Assembly: GCA_963803165.1 (NCBI GenBank)
Contig: CAWDLK010000002.1
Location: 248,001-312,000 of the forward strand
Reading direction: 5' to 3'
DNA from: Changshengia sp963803165
Lineage (GTDB): Bacteria; Chloroflexota; Dormibacteria; Aeolococcales; Aeolococcaceae
Length of the DNA stretch: 64,000 nt
Shown: one piece after another, positions 53,142-63,240 of the stretch
Layout of the letters: every line of letters begins with the position of its first letter
How positions within the stretch are numbered: the first letter of the stretch is position 1
Translations under genes and position numbers: made by a program
The notes under the pieces: model-generated
The model's input: the letters and a program-made list of their open reading frames with translations, nothing else
The model's database searches: none
Told to the model about the DNA's origin: nothing

Positions 53142-54020
53142 TCAGCCCCCGAAGAAGTTGTTGGGTGCGGAGCTCGGGATGCTCTGCGGTTCGTTGGTGA
53201 TGCCGGGCACCGGGGAGGCGCTCGCACTGGGGTAGTCGTTCGAGGAGACGATCAGGTACTGGATCACCCAGCCGCTGGCGCTCAGGTCCTCGACGTTCGC
53301 CAGTGCGGCCCCGTCCTGCTGGGGCAGCTCGACCATGACCAGGCCCGTGCCGGTGGTATTGGCGGCCGCGGCGGAGCTCGACGACGACGGGGTGCCGGAC
53401 GACGCGACGGGGGCGCCGCTCGACTCTCCGATGGCAAGCACCAGCGCCTTCTGGTAGGCCCAGTAGAGGGTCCCGGAGCCGTTGTAGACGAGGATGTCGA
53501 TCCGGTCACCGGCCTGGATGAAGCCGCCCGTCCCCACCCCCGTGCCACTGCTCCCCGCGGGGTTGTAGGGGAGCGCGATCGAGACGTAACCGGCCGGGAG
53601 GACGGCGGGGATCCCGGCGATCGGAGCCGAGCCGGCGGAGGGGCTGGTGGTGACCATCGAGCTGACCAGCACGGTCCCGGAGGGGATGGCGATGGCCGCG
53701 TACTCCTTGCTCTGGGTCAGGGCGGTCAGGGCCGTGTAGTAGGGGGCGGTCGTCCCCGAGGGGACGCTCGGCAGGTCGGTGGCGTCGACCGCCTCGGTCT
53801 TGAGGTTGGCCACGCTCAGCTCGGTCCCCGCCGGGATGGCGCCGCTCGCCACCACCACGGAGACGGTGGGCACGGCAGGAGAGCTCGAGGTGGCGGTCCC
53901 CGGGCTGCTGGACGGGGTCTTCCCCGCGTATTCCATGGCGAGGTAGAAGGCACCCGCCGCGATCAGAGCGGCGACCACGGCGACGAGGGCGCGGCGGCGC
54001 CGCTGGGCACTGACAGCCAC
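53142..54020 (-). CDS. cpaB: Flp pilus assembly protein CpaB/RcpC
   Basis: A 292-residue protein with one N-terminal membrane helix (ALVAVVAALIAAGAFYLAME) and a SAF domain (VSVVVASGAIPAGTELSVAN, then LPAGYVSIALPYNPAG and QAGDRIDILVY), typical of CpaB. The middle and C-terminal parts hold Ser/Ala-rich low-complexity stretches (SSGTPSSSSSAAAA). It probably lies in the periplasm or cell wall and helps pilus assembly. First gene of the cpaB-tadB-tadC run; the upstream gap to the phosphatase gene is about 240 bases and should hold the promoter. Confidence 0.88.
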   Translation of the reverse strand: MAVSAQRRRRALVAVVAALIAAGAFYLAMEYAGKTPSSSPGTATSSSPAVPTVSVVVASGAIPAGTELSVANLKTEAVDATDLPSVPSGTTAPYYTALTALTQSKEYAAIAIPSGTVLVSSMVTTSPSAGSAPIAGIPAVLPAGYVSIALPYNPAGSSGTGVGTGGFIQAGDRIDILVYNGSGTLYWAYQKALVLAIGESSGAPVASSGTPSSSSSAAAANTTGTGLVMVELPQQDGAALANVEDLSASGWVIQYLIVSSNDYPSASASPVPGITNEPQSIPSSAPNNFFGG

Positions 54021-54258
54021 TGCTTCCTACCTGTGACTCCGCGGTCTGCGCCCCGTCCGGGCCTCCGAGCCACGCAGGGGTCCCGATGGGCTGGTGGGTC
54101 CTTGGTGGATCCGCTCCCGAGATCGTGCGGGGCCGTCAAGGCGGGCGAACGATCACGTCATCGATCTGTGAACGGCCTGCGGCATCTCGGGGACCGGGTG
54201 ACGGACGGGTGGTTACCGCGCCACCGGGAGACTCCGCCTTCGCTGCTAGCATCGGGCG

Positions 54259-54912
54259 GTGACGCAGGCCGCCCGGTTGTACCTCGTCCGCCACTGCGAC
54301 GTCGCCAACCCCGGTGGCGTCCTCTACGGCTACCTGCCCGGCTTCGGCTTGAGTGAGAAGGGCCTGGCTCAGGCCGATACCCTGGGCCGGCGCCTGGCCG
54401 GTAAGTCGATCCGGGTGATCCGGACCAGCCCCCTGGAGCGTGCCCGGCAGACCGCGGCGATCATCGCCGGCCACCTCGACGCGCCCGAGGTGATCCCCGA
54501 CGACGATCTCGTCGAGGCGCGCTTCAGCCTCTATCTCCAGGGGGTCCGCTATGCGCAGATCCCCTGGCGCCGGCCGCTCTGGTGGGTCCACATGGTCTGG
54601 CCGGGGCTGCTCCGGCAGGACGAGACCGTCACCGCCATGGCCGACCGGGTGGAGCGCTCCCTGCAGCGGCTCCTCGACCACGCCCCCGAGGGGAACGGCA
54701 TCTGCATCAGCCATGGCGACCCCATCCAGGCGTTCTGGATCCGCCACCTGGGCCGCCGTCCCTGGGCCCTCCACCACCTCCAGTGCGTCAAGGGCGGGAT
54801 GCTCGTCCTCGACTACCTCGACCGGAAGCTCAGCCATGTCGAGTACGTGCCCCCCGAGGCCCAGCCGGCCGCCCTGGACGCGGCTCCTCCCGAGGTGGCG
54901 ATCCCGCGCTGA
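54259..54912 (+). CDS. Histidine phosphatase family protein
   Basis: A 217-residue phosphoglycerate-mutase-like protein. The N-terminal motif is LYLVRHCDVAN with catalytic His12; the usual RHG is RHC. Further conserved parts are YLPGFGLSEKGLAQADTLGR, SPLERARQTAAIIAGHL with its Arg, acid in DDDLVEARF and the second His in GICISHGDPIQAF. Small-molecule phosphatase or mutase activity is expected, with unknown substrate. GTG 54259 gives a start directly before the first strand. Confidence 0.85.
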   Translation: MTQAARLYLVRHCDVANPGGVLYGYLPGFGLSEKGLAQADTLGRRLAGKSIRVIRTSPLERARQTAAIIAGHLDAPEVIPDDDLVEARFSLYLQGVRYAQIPWRRPLWWVHMVWPGLLRQDETVTAMADRVERSLQRLLDHAPEGNGICISHGDPIQAFWIRHLGRRPWALHHLQCVKGGMLVLDYLDRKLSHVEYVPPEAQPAALDAAPPEVAIPR

Positions 54913-54924
54913 GCCGACCCCGTC

Positions 54925-55569
54925 TCAGCCGGCTCTGAGGATCCCCTCGGGGTCGAAGACACGGGCGACCTCGTCGACGTCGCGGGCGCCGGCCGGCGCA
55001 GCCACCTCGACCACGACGCCCGCGGGGACCAGCCGGAGGTGGGCGGCCAGGATCGCTGCCAGGCGACCCCGGCTGCCCAGCAGGAGCGAGATCACGTCGT
55101 ATCCCACGACGTCCTTGAGCACCGATGCCCCGAGCATCACCAGGTCGCCCCCGGGGAGGGCCGCCTCGATCCCGGTCAGGCTGCGCCGGGGGAGTCCGCC
55201 GCTCGCGACCAGCGCACCGACGTGCCCGGGCCCCGGGTCGGAGCCGAGCCCGGGGACGGCCACCCCGGCGGCGGCGAGGGCCGCGCCGAGGGCCGCCAGG
55301 GTCGCCCCGGCCTCGGCCCGGACGATCCCCCGCAGCACGTCGACGCTCACCGCAGAGAGGTGGGCCATGGAGAGCACGGCGCCCCCCTCCGGGGCGTGGG
55401 AGAGCTCGGGTGCGCGGCTGGTGAGACGCAGGGGAAGGCGGTGCTCCTCGGCCAGGCGCAGCACGGCCGCCACGCCGTCCGCCGACGCCGGGGCCAGCAC
55501 CGTCCCGCCCTCCCGCACGGCGTCCTCACCCAGGGCGTCGACGAAGGCGCGGTGGAGGCTGGCGTGCAC
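54925..55569 (-). CDS. FAD-binding (PCMH-type) domain protein, GlcE-like
   Basis: A 214-residue protein made of the FAD-binding domain of the glycolate oxidase/VAO family: TVLAPASADGVAAVLRLAEE, HRLPLRLTS, IVRAEAGATLAALGAALAAA, GSDPGPGHVGALVASGG and DVVGYDVISLLLGSRGRLAA. It ends with DEVARVFDPEGILRAG, the signature that normally closes such enzymes, but the substrate domain in between is missing. It thus resembles GlcE, the short subunit of glycolate oxidase; no GlcD or GlcF is near. Start at GTG 55569. Confidence 0.75.
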   Translation of the reverse strand: MHASLHRAFVDALGEDAVREGGTVLAPASADGVAAVLRLAEEHRLPLRLTSRAPELSHAPEGGAVLSMAHLSAVSVDVLRGIVRAEAGATLAALGAALAAAGVAVPGLGSDPGPGHVGALVASGGLPRRSLTGIEAALPGGDLVMLGASVLKDVVGYDVISLLLGSRGRLAAILAAHLRLVPAGVVVEVAAPAGARDVDEVARVFDPEGILRAG

Positions 55570-55650
55570 GGGCAGCTCAGTTTAGGTGCCGCGTCAGCAG
55601 TTGAAGTACGCTGCCGCTAGGGTCGGGGCTCGTGCAAACGGAGACCCGCG

Positions 55651-56995
55651 GTGTGCAGCATCGGCACGGCGGTCAGGTCGGTCCGGAGCGGACGGGGGGT
55701 CATCTCGCGGCCTCGGGCCGGGCATCGGGCTCTGCGACCGTCCCCGCTGCGGCCGGCACTCTGCGTGACACTGGCAGTGCTTCTGGCGACCGTCACGTCC
55801 GGCTGCGCCTCGCCGGGAGCGGCGGGGGCGAGGGTCACCCCGGCGCGGAGCGCGACGGCCAGTCCGACGCCGGCGAGCCCCAGCCCCTGGAGCCTGGTTG
55901 CCACCTCCAACCCTCAGGGGACGGGGTCGATGGATGGCGTCTCGTGCGCCGGCGTCGCCGACTGCTGGGCGGTGGGCTGGGCAACGGACCTCAACTACAC
56001 GCTGCCGCTGACCACCCCGGGACCGGGCGGCGGCTGGACTCTGGTCCCGGGTGCATCGCAGCCCCAGGGCCAGTACGGCATGCTCCAGGGCGTCGACTGC
56101 ATGGGTCCGAGTGATTGCTGGGCCGTGGGCTGGCTCCCCAGTGGGTCCGGGCTGATCGAGCACTACGATGGGGGCGACTGGAGCGTCGTTCCCAGCCCGT
56201 CCCTCCTCAGCGGGGCATCGCCCTTCCTCGCTGGGGTCAGCTGCTCGGGGCCCTACGCGTGCTGGGCTGTCGGAGAACTCCTGGGTGTACGGGGGGGGCG
56301 ACATCGCCTACCAGCCGACCTGGACTGCACCCCTGATCGAGCAGTACGCGGGAGGGAGCTGGAGCATCGTGAGCGCTCCACCCCCCGACGCCTCGGACGG
56401 CCTGTTGAGCGGGGCGACCTGTGTCAGCGCCGTGGACTGCTGGGCGGTGGGCGGGATTGCCGGCAGCGGTGGAGGCGAGGAGCCGCTCATCGAGCAGTAT
56501 GCCGACGGCGTCTGGAGCGTGGTCACTGGTCCCGAACAGGCCGGTGGAGGCGCCCGCCTGAACAGCGTGAGCTGCACCGGCCCGGACCGCTGTTGGGCTG
56601 TGGGTGGGACCGACCAGGACCATGGCCTCCCCGGTGCGGCTCCGTTCGCCACCCAGAGTTTGATCGAGGAATACGACGGCAGCGACTGGAGGGTCGTTCC
56701 GAGCCCGAGCCCGCCGGGCAGCGAGTGGAGCCAGCTCACCGGCGTGGCGTGCGCCGGCGTTGCGCACTGCTGGTCAGTCGGATTCTCGATCCCCGCGCAC
56801 CAGGGCACCGGGCCGCTGATCGAGGAGTACACCGGCAGCGGTTGGCACGTCGTCTCGGGTCCGACTCCGCCAGGCGCCGCGGGAACCCAGCTCAATGGCG
56901 TGGCCTGCGCCAGCACCGGTGAATGCTTCGCCGTGGGCGGCATCACCGAGATGGCCACCGACTCGTCGTCGCCGGCCTTCGTCGAGGAGACGTGA
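55651..56995 (+). pseudogene. Lipoprotein with CWAVG repeats, interrupted by a frameshift
   Basis: The first frame (from GTG 55651) has a lipoprotein signal (LCVTLAVLLATVTSGC), a Ser/Pro/Thr linker and repeats with GVSCAGVADCWAVGWA, GVDCMGPSDCWAVGWL and GVSCSGPYACWAVG. Near 56271-56275 the sequence passes to another frame, which continues ENSWVYGGGDIAYQPTW and repeats GATCVSAVDCWAVGGI, SVSCTGPDRCWAVGGT, GVACAGVAHCWSVGFS and GVACASTGECFAVGGI up to stop 56995. Seven repeats of 45-60 residues, each with two Cys and LIEQYxGxxWxVV, suggest a surface beta-propeller. The break is a net +1 shift or a base-calling error. Confidence 0.75.
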
Positions 56996-57068
56996 GCGGC
57001 GCACCACCCCACGGCCTCGAGTTCTCAGGACGCCGTGGACGCCGGTCTCACCAAACCGTGGTGTCCGC

Positions 57069-58886
57069 TCAGCCCACCCGTGCGCCGCCGGCGGCCTCGG
57101 CGGGCTCCTCGACCAAGGAGACTCCGGCGGGTGAGGTCCCGCTCGGCTCGGCGGAGGCGATCACGCTGGCGGGCAGCTCCTCGTGGATGTAGCGGCCGCC
57201 GCGCAGCAGGCTTGCCGCTGCGGCCAGGACGCAGGCGGCGATCGCGAAGTCGAAGGCGGCTCTCAGCCCGCCCATGAAGGGCCCCGAGATCAGGTGGGGG
57301 AAGAAGGCGCGCCCGGTCAGGTAGGCCTGCTGGGCGTGACCCAGGGTGGGCAGGACCGGGCCCAGCAGGGCGGCCATGGGGTTGTAGCCGAGGAACGAGG
57401 CGAAGAGGCTGCCCACCGCCGGCAGGTGGGAGATCCGGGTGGCGGCGCTGGCGGGCACCCCCTGAGTGACCAGGCCCTGGTAGAGGGTGTGGGGGAGGCT
57501 GGACGAGAGCCCGACGATGATGAGGGTGAAGAAGATTCCGATCGAGAGCACCATCGCCGAGTTCTGGAAGGTGGCGGCCATCCCGGCCCCGGCACCCCGT
57601 TCGCTGGGCGGCAGGCTGTTCATGATCCCGGCCTGGTTGGGGGCGGCGAAGAGCCCGCTGGAGAGCCCGTAGAGGCCGAGCAGGAGGGCGAACCACACGT
57701 AGTTGAAGTCGGCCGGGAGCAGCTGGAAGAGGACGAAGATGACCGCCGACCCCGCCACCCCCACGGTGGCGAAGAGCCGGGACCCGAAGCGGTCGGAGAG
57801 GATGCCGGCGATCGGCCCGGCGATCAGGAACCCCGCGGTCATGGGCAGCATGTAGATGCCCGCCCAGAGCGGGGTCTCGGCGAAGCTGTAGCCGTGCTGG
57901 GGCAGCCAGATCCCCTGCAGCCAGATGATCAGGATGAACATCAGGCCGCCGCGCGCGAGCGAGGAGAGCAGGGTCGCCAGGTTGCCCGCCGCGAAGGCGC
58001 GGATGCGGAAGAGGCCGATGTGGAACATCGGCGACGTCACCCTGGTCTCGACGTAGGTGAAGAGCGCGAGGAGAGCAACGCCGCCGATCATGGCGGTGAG
58101 CACCATGGGATTGCCCCAGCCCATGCTCGCCGTGCCGTAGGGAAGGATGCCGTAGGTGATGCCCACCAGCAGCGCCACCAAGCCCACTGCGAAGAGCAGG
58201 TTGCCCCACCAGTCGATCCGGGCAGGCCGGCGCACGCCGTTGTCGCGCAGCATCAGGAAGGCCCACGCGGTGCCGAAGACCCCCACCGGGACCGAGACGA
58301 GGAACACCAGCTGCCAGGCGATCGGCCCCAGGACCCCGCCCAGCACCAGGCCGATGAACGACCCGGCGATCGCGGCCACCATGTTGGTCCCGAGTGCCAT
58401 CCCCCTCTCACGGGGTGGGAAGGCGTCGGTCAGGATGGCGCTGGAGTTGGCCAGCAGCATGGCGCCACCGACCCCCTGGAGAACCCGCATCAGGATCAGG
58501 TAGAGGGCCCCTGCCGACCCGCTCATCCAGCTCAGCGAGAGCAGGATCGAGAAGATCGTGAAGACGAGGAAGCCCAGGTTGTACATGCGCACCCGGCCGT
58601 AGATGTCGCCGATGCGACCGAGGGTGACGACCAGCACCGCGGTCACCACCATGTAGCCCATCAGCATCCAGAGGAAGAGCGGGGTGTTGCCGGGTGCCAG
58701 CGGATTGAGGTGGATGCCCCGGAAGATGTCGGGGAGGGAGATGAGCACGATCGACGAGTTGATCGTGGCCATCGAGATGCCCAGGGTGGTGTTGGAGAGG
58801 GCGATCCACTTGTAGTGGGGGCCGGGCGGGCGGCGGGAGGGGTGCCGGTCGCCGACCAGGCTCTCGCGGATGCTCACGATGCTCAC
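57069..58886 (-). CDS. DHA2-family (EmrB/QacA-like) exporter, long form
   Basis: A 605-residue transporter with 14 predicted membrane helices and a 25-residue charged N-terminal extension. Motifs: ISMATINSSIVLISLPDIFR (D1), VVTLGRIGDIYGRVRMYNLG (A), LMRVLQGVGGAMLLANSSAI (B) and GSFIGLVLGGVLGPIAW (C). A long loop with ISHLPAVGSLFASFLGYNPM lies near residue 500. Its ATG overlaps the MarR stop (ATGA), so repressor and pump are one operon read from the MarR promoter. Substrate unknown. Confidence 0.92.
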   Translation of the reverse strand: MSIVSIRESLVGDRHPSRRPPGPHYKWIALSNTTLGISMATINSSIVLISLPDIFRGIHLNPLAPGNTPLFLWMLMGYMVVTAVLVVTLGRIGDIYGRVRMYNLGFLVFTIFSILLSLSWMSGSAGALYLILMRVLQGVGGAMLLANSSAILTDAFPPRERGMALGTNMVAAIAGSFIGLVLGGVLGPIAWQLVFLVSVPVGVFGTAWAFLMLRDNGVRRPARIDWWGNLLFAVGLVALLVGITYGILPYGTASMGWGNPMVLTAMIGGVALLALFTYVETRVTSPMFHIGLFRIRAFAAGNLATLLSSLARGGLMFILIIWLQGIWLPQHGYSFAETPLWAGIYMLPMTAGFLIAGPIAGILSDRFGSRLFATVGVAGSAVIFVLFQLLPADFNYVWFALLLGLYGLSSGLFAAPNQAGIMNSLPPSERGAGAGMAATFQNSAMVLSIGIFFTLIIVGLSSSLPHTLYQGLVTQGVPASAATRISHLPAVGSLFASFLGYNPMAALLGPVLPTLGHAQQAYLTGRAFFPHLISGPFMGGLRAAFDFAIAACVLAAAASLLRGGRYIHEELPASVIASAEPSGTSPAGVSLVEEPAEAAGGARVG

Positions 58887-59440
58887 CCGGCCACCCCCGC
58901 CGGAGAGGCTGAGCGCGCCCCGATCTGAGCGGGGTCAGGCACCGGACCCGCCGCGGCGTCGGCCCCGGCCACGCGCGCCTCGGCGGACTGGACCCGCGCC
59001 GCCAGGTGGTCGAGCAGCACCGCCAGCCGCTGGCGATCGGCCGGCGCCAGGTCCTCCACGGCGGCACGCACCTCGCCACCCTTGCGCGCGGCCGCGGCCT
59101 CGATCAGGCTGCGGGCAGCATCGGAGAGTGCGAGGTCGGTGACCCGGCGGTCTCCCGGGCGGGGCCGGCGCTCGATCAGCCCCCGGCGGACCAGGCGATC
59201 GATGAGGGCGGTGGCCGTCGAGGCGGTGATGCCGAGGTGCTCGGCGAGGTGGCCACAGCTCGCCGGCTGATCGCGCAACAGGTGCAGGACGCGAAGCTGG
59301 CTGAGCGTCAGCCCGAGGTCACCGAAGCGCCGGAGGTCGAGCGCCTCGAAGCTGGCCAGCAGCTGGACCAGGGCGTCGAGGGCTCTCCGGGTGCTGTCCG
59401 CGTCGTCGTTGCCCGGTGCCGGTGGGGGTGCGAGAGACAC
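58883..59440 (-). CDS. MarR-family regulator
   Basis: A 185-residue repressor: helices FGDLGLTLSQLRVLHLLRDQ, recognition region GHLAEHLGITASTATALIDR, LVRRGLIERRPRPGDRRVTD (winged strand with conserved D-x-R) and a C-terminal dimer helix DRQRLAVLLDHLAARVQSAE. A Pro/Ala tail of 30 residues follows. It is the first gene of a two-gene operon with the exporter and very likely represses it. A small inverted repeat lies about 25 bases upstream of its start. Confidence 0.9.
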   Translation of the reverse strand: MSLAPPPAPGNDDADSTRRALDALVQLLASFEALDLRRFGDLGLTLSQLRVLHLLRDQPASCGHLAEHLGITASTATALIDRLVRRGLIERRPRPGDRRVTDLALSDAARSLIEAAAARKGGEVRAAVEDLAPADRQRLAVLLDHLAARVQSAEARVAGADAAAGPVPDPAQIGARSASPAGVAG

Positions 59441-59465
59441 CCGTCGATTCTACGCCTTTCACGTA

Positions 59466-59479
59466 CTCTCTAACGAGAG
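59466..59479. promoter_or_regulatory. Candidate MarR operator upstream of the exporter operon
   Basis: CTCTC-TAAC-GAGAG is an inverted repeat with 5-bp arms in a locally AT-richer stretch between the MarR gene and the lysine operon promoter. Position fits autoregulation; the arms are short. Confidence 0.4.
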
Positions 59480-59518
59480 CAAACTAAATGACGGGGGTGT
59501 GCCCCCCCTCCCGCCCGG

Positions 59519-59548
59519 TTGACGCGGATGGAGGGTGGCCCGTATAGT
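59519..59548 (+). promoter_or_regulatory. Promoter of the lysine operon leader
   Basis: TTGACG (59519-59524) and TATAGT (59543-59548) with an 18-base spacer form a good sigma-70-type promoter. The expected transcription start near 59555 is only about three bases before the ATG of the leader peptide. Confidence 0.7.
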
Positions 59549-59557
59549 TGCCCGACG

Positions 59558-59635
59558 ATGCAGATCGCGCACGCCTCGAAAGCGCTCGCCGGACGTAAAG
59601 CCCTCGCCGGGGCCAAATCCGCCGGAACGAAGTAG
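59558..59635 (+). CDS. Lysine-rich leader peptide (attenuator)
   Basis: A 25-codon frame starting almost at the predicted transcription start and ending in TAG 59633. Lysines are at 8, 14, 20 and 25; three use AAA, a codon otherwise uncommon in this GC-rich DNA. KALAG occurs at 8-12 and again at 14-18, and single Arg13 precedes Lys14. A strong intrinsic terminator follows 33 bases after the stop and the lysine-biosynthesis genes come next. This is the arrangement expected if ribosome stalling at Lys codons controls termination. No ribosome site is present, fitting leaderless translation. Confidence 0.7.
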   Translation: MQIAHASKALAGRKALAGAKSAGTK

Positions 59636-59668
59636 AGGCGCGCGCCGCGAGGCGCTCCCGCTGCCGCG

Positions 59669-59703
59669 GAAGAGGGCTCCCCCCGAGCGAGGGAGCCCTC
59701 TTC
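59669..59703 (+). terminator. Intrinsic terminator/attenuator hairpin before the lysine genes
   Basis: GAAGAGGGCTCCC (59669-59681) pairs perfectly with GGGAGCCCTCTTC (59691-59703) around a 9-base loop, followed by GTTTATC. The GCTCCC at 59654-59659 could instead pair with GGGAGC of the right arm, giving a possible antiterminator. It lies between leader peptide and first structural gene, 40 bases before the start codon. Confidence 0.75.
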
Positions 59704-59743
59704 GTTTATCTCCAGTCCATCGAGCCGAGCCCACGGGAGTCCC

Positions 59744-60849
59744 ATGAGCATCCACCCACAATCGCCGCCGATCCGTGTCGTCGTGCTGCCCGGAGACGGG
59801 ATCGGCCCCGAGGTCATCACCGGTGCGGTGAGCGTCCTGCGCGCCGCGGCCGCCGCCCACGCGCTGCCCCTCGAGCTGATCGAGCGGCCCGTCGCGGGAG
59901 CCGCCATCGAGGCCGAGGGGTGCCCGCTGCCCGAGACCACCCTGCAGCTCTGCCGCGATGCCGACGCGGTCCTCTTCGGCGCCGCCGGCCTCCCCCGCTA
60001 CGACCACCTGCGAGGCAGCGAGAGGCCGGGGGCGGCGATCCACGGGCTGCGCCAGCGCCTCGGCCTCAGCATCAACCTACGTCCGGTCCGTGCCTTCCCC
60101 GCCCTCTCCGGCTGTGGCCCTCTGCGGCCCGAGATCACCCGCGGCACCGACTTCATCGTCGTTCGCGAGCTGTCCGCGGGCGCCTACTACGGCGCCCACG
60201 GCCGGAGCGGCGCGGGCGAGGCGGAGCGCGCCCACGACACCATCTCCTACAGCCGCCGCCAGATCGAGCGGGTCGTCGCCTTCGCGTTCGAGCTGGCGCG
60301 CGGCCGCAGCCACCACCTCACCTCAGTCGACAAGGCCAACGCCCTCTGGACCGGCCGGTTGTGGCGCGACGTCACCGCCGAGCTGGCCGCCGACCACCCC
60401 GACATCACCCTCGACCACCAGCTCATCGACAGCTTCGCGCTGCGCATGCTCCAGCGCCCGACCGGGCTGGACGTGGTGGTGGCCGAGAACCTCTTCGGCG
60501 ATATCCTGAGCGACGAGGCCGCGGCGATCAGCGGCTCCCTGGGCCTGATGGCATCGGCCAGCCTCAATCCCGACGGCGGCCCCGCCCTCTACGAGCCGAT
60601 CCACGGCAGCGCCCCCGACATCGCCGGGCGCGGCATCGCCGACCCGGTGGGCTCCATCCTCAGCGTGGCGCTGCTCTTCGAGCACTCACTCCGCCTGCCC
60701 GAGGTCGCGACGGAGATCCGCAGCGCGGTCGATGCGGCCCTCGCAGCCGGCGCCCGCACCCCCGACCTGGGGGGGACCGGCTCGACCGCCGCCATGACCG
60801 AGGCCGTCCTCCAGGCGCTGAGCACCCACCGGCCCCTGGAGGTGCGGGC

Positions 60850-60853
<4 letters not shown>
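59744..60853 (+). CDS. LeuB-like isocitrate/isopropylmalate dehydrogenase, likely homoisocitrate dehydrogenase
   Basis: A 369-residue beta-decarboxylating dehydrogenase: VVVLPGDGIGPEVITGAVSV at the N terminus, substrate arginines in LRQRLGLSINLRPVRAFPAL, VVRELSAGAYYGAHGR, catalytic Lys in SVDKANALWTGRLWRDV, metal Asp residues in DVVVAENLFGDILSDEAAAI and the cofactor loop EPIHGSAPDIAGRGIADPVG. VRELSAGAYYG and VDKANAL are LeuB-like, while Thermus-type homoisocitrate dehydrogenase has VREN-TEG. Operon context with homocitrate synthase, homoaconitase and LysW argues for oxidation of homoisocitrate to 2-oxoadipate; dual action on isopropylmalate is possible. Its stop overlaps the next ATG. Confidence 0.8.
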
Positions 60854-61980
<1,127 letters not shown>

Positions 61981-62007
61981 CCCGCCAAATCAGGAGAGCC
62001 TATCGAG

Positions 62008-63240
62008 ATGGGAACAATGGTCGAAGACATCCTCAGCCGGCGACTGGGTCGCCGCGTCCGGGCGGGCGACACGGTGGTCGCCGAGGTGGACGCGGTGATG
62101 GCCCACGATGTCACCGGGCCGCTCGCCATCGACGCCTTCCGCAGCCTGGAGATGCCGCTCTGGAACCCGGGGAGGACGATCTTCAGCTTCGACCACGTCT
62201 TCCCCTCCAACAGCGTGGCCGCCAGCGAGCTGCACCGCCGCATCCGCGAGTTCGCCGCCGAGCACGGGGTCCGCAACCTCTTCGCCGAGGGCATCTGCCA
62301 CCTGGTGATGGTGGAGCGCGGCTTCGTCCGCCCCGGCGGTCTGGTGGTCGGCGCCGACTCGCACAGCACCACCTACGGCGCCCTGGGCTGCTTCGCGACC
62401 GGGATGGGCTCCACCGACATCGGCGTGACCATGGCCACCGGCCGCTCCTGGTTCCGGGTCCCGGAGACGCTCCGGATCGAGGTGAGCGGGGAGCTGCGCC
62501 GCGGCGTCCAGGCCAAGGACCTCGCCCTCCACGTCATCCGCCGGCTCGGGGCCGAGGGCGCCAACTACCTCGCTGTGGAGTGGGCTGGGCCGACCGTCAG
62601 CGCCATGGGGATGTCGGAGCGCCTCACCCTCTCCAACCTCTCGGTCGACTTCGGTGCCAAGTGCGGCCTCTGCGAGGTCGACGCCACCACCTGGGCCTAC
62701 CTCGGCCTCCCCGACGGGGGCCCGCTCCGCCCCACCGGCCCCACCTACGCCGACGTGCTGCGCATCGACGTCGCCGAGCTGGAGCCGCAGGTCTCGGCGC
62801 CCCCCGCGATCGAGAACGTCCGGCCCCTCTCGGAGCTGGCCGGCACCCGCCTCGACGAGGTGTTCATCGGGAGCTGCGCCAACGGCCGGATCGAGGACAT
62901 GGCGGTCGTCGCCGGCATGCTCGAGGGCCGCCAGGTGCACCCGGAGACCCGGACGATCATCGTCCCCGGGACCCGCACCGCCTACGTCCAGGCCCTGGAG
63001 CGCGGCTACATCGACACCTTCGTACGCGCCGGGGCGGTGGTGATGGCCGCGGGGTGCGGCCCCTGCCTCGGGCGCCAGCACGGCACCCTCGGCCCCGGCG
63101 AGCGCGCCCTCTCGACCAGCATGCGCAACTACCCGGGCCGGATGGGCAGCCCCGACGCCGAGATCTACCTGGCCAACCCGGCGGTGGCGGCCGCGTCCGC
63201 GCTCGCCGGGATGATCGCCGACCCACGGGAGGAGCGCTGA
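62008..63240 (+). CDS. Homoaconitase large subunit (LysT/LeuC-like)
   Basis: A 410-residue aconitase-family large subunit converting homocitrate to homoisocitrate. Cluster ligands lie in EVFIGSCANGRIEDMAVVAG and AGCGPCLGRQHGTLGPGERA. VVGADSHSTTYGALGCFATG and GMGSTDIGVTMATGRSWF are also family motifs. The length is that of the compact prokaryotic LeuC2/LysT group rather than of classical LeuC (about 465). ATG 62008 has AGGAG about 12 bases upstream. It is coupled to the small subunit through TGATG. Confidence 0.85.
   Translation: MGTMVEDILSRRLGRRVRAGDTVVAEVDAVMAHDVTGPLAIDAFRSLEMPLWNPGRTIFSFDHVFPSNSVAASELHRRIREFAAEHGVRNLFAEGICHLVMVERGFVRPGGLVVGADSHSTTYGALGCFATGMGSTDIGVTMATGRSWFRVPETLRIEVSGELRRGVQAKDLALHVIRRLGAEGANYLAVEWAGPTVSAMGMSERLTLSNLSVDFGAKCGLCEVDATTWAYLGLPDGGPLRPTGPTYADVLRIDVAELEPQVSAPPAIENVRPLSELAGTRLDEVFIGSCANGRIEDMAVVAGMLEGRQVHPETRTIIVPGTRTAYVQALERGYIDTFVRAGAVVMAAGCGPCLGRQHGTLGPGERALSTSMRNYPGRMGSPDAEIYLANPAVAAASALAGMIADPREER

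Noticed and set aside
59640..59703. A T-box riboswitch, because CCGCGGAAG resembles part of the T-box antiterminator
   Set aside because: The essential TGGN bulge is absent and no specifier stem could be recognised; a translated Lys-rich frame fits better.
59549..59743. A lysine riboswitch (L box)
   Set aside because: The leader is too short (under 200 bases) and lacks the five-helix core landmarks.
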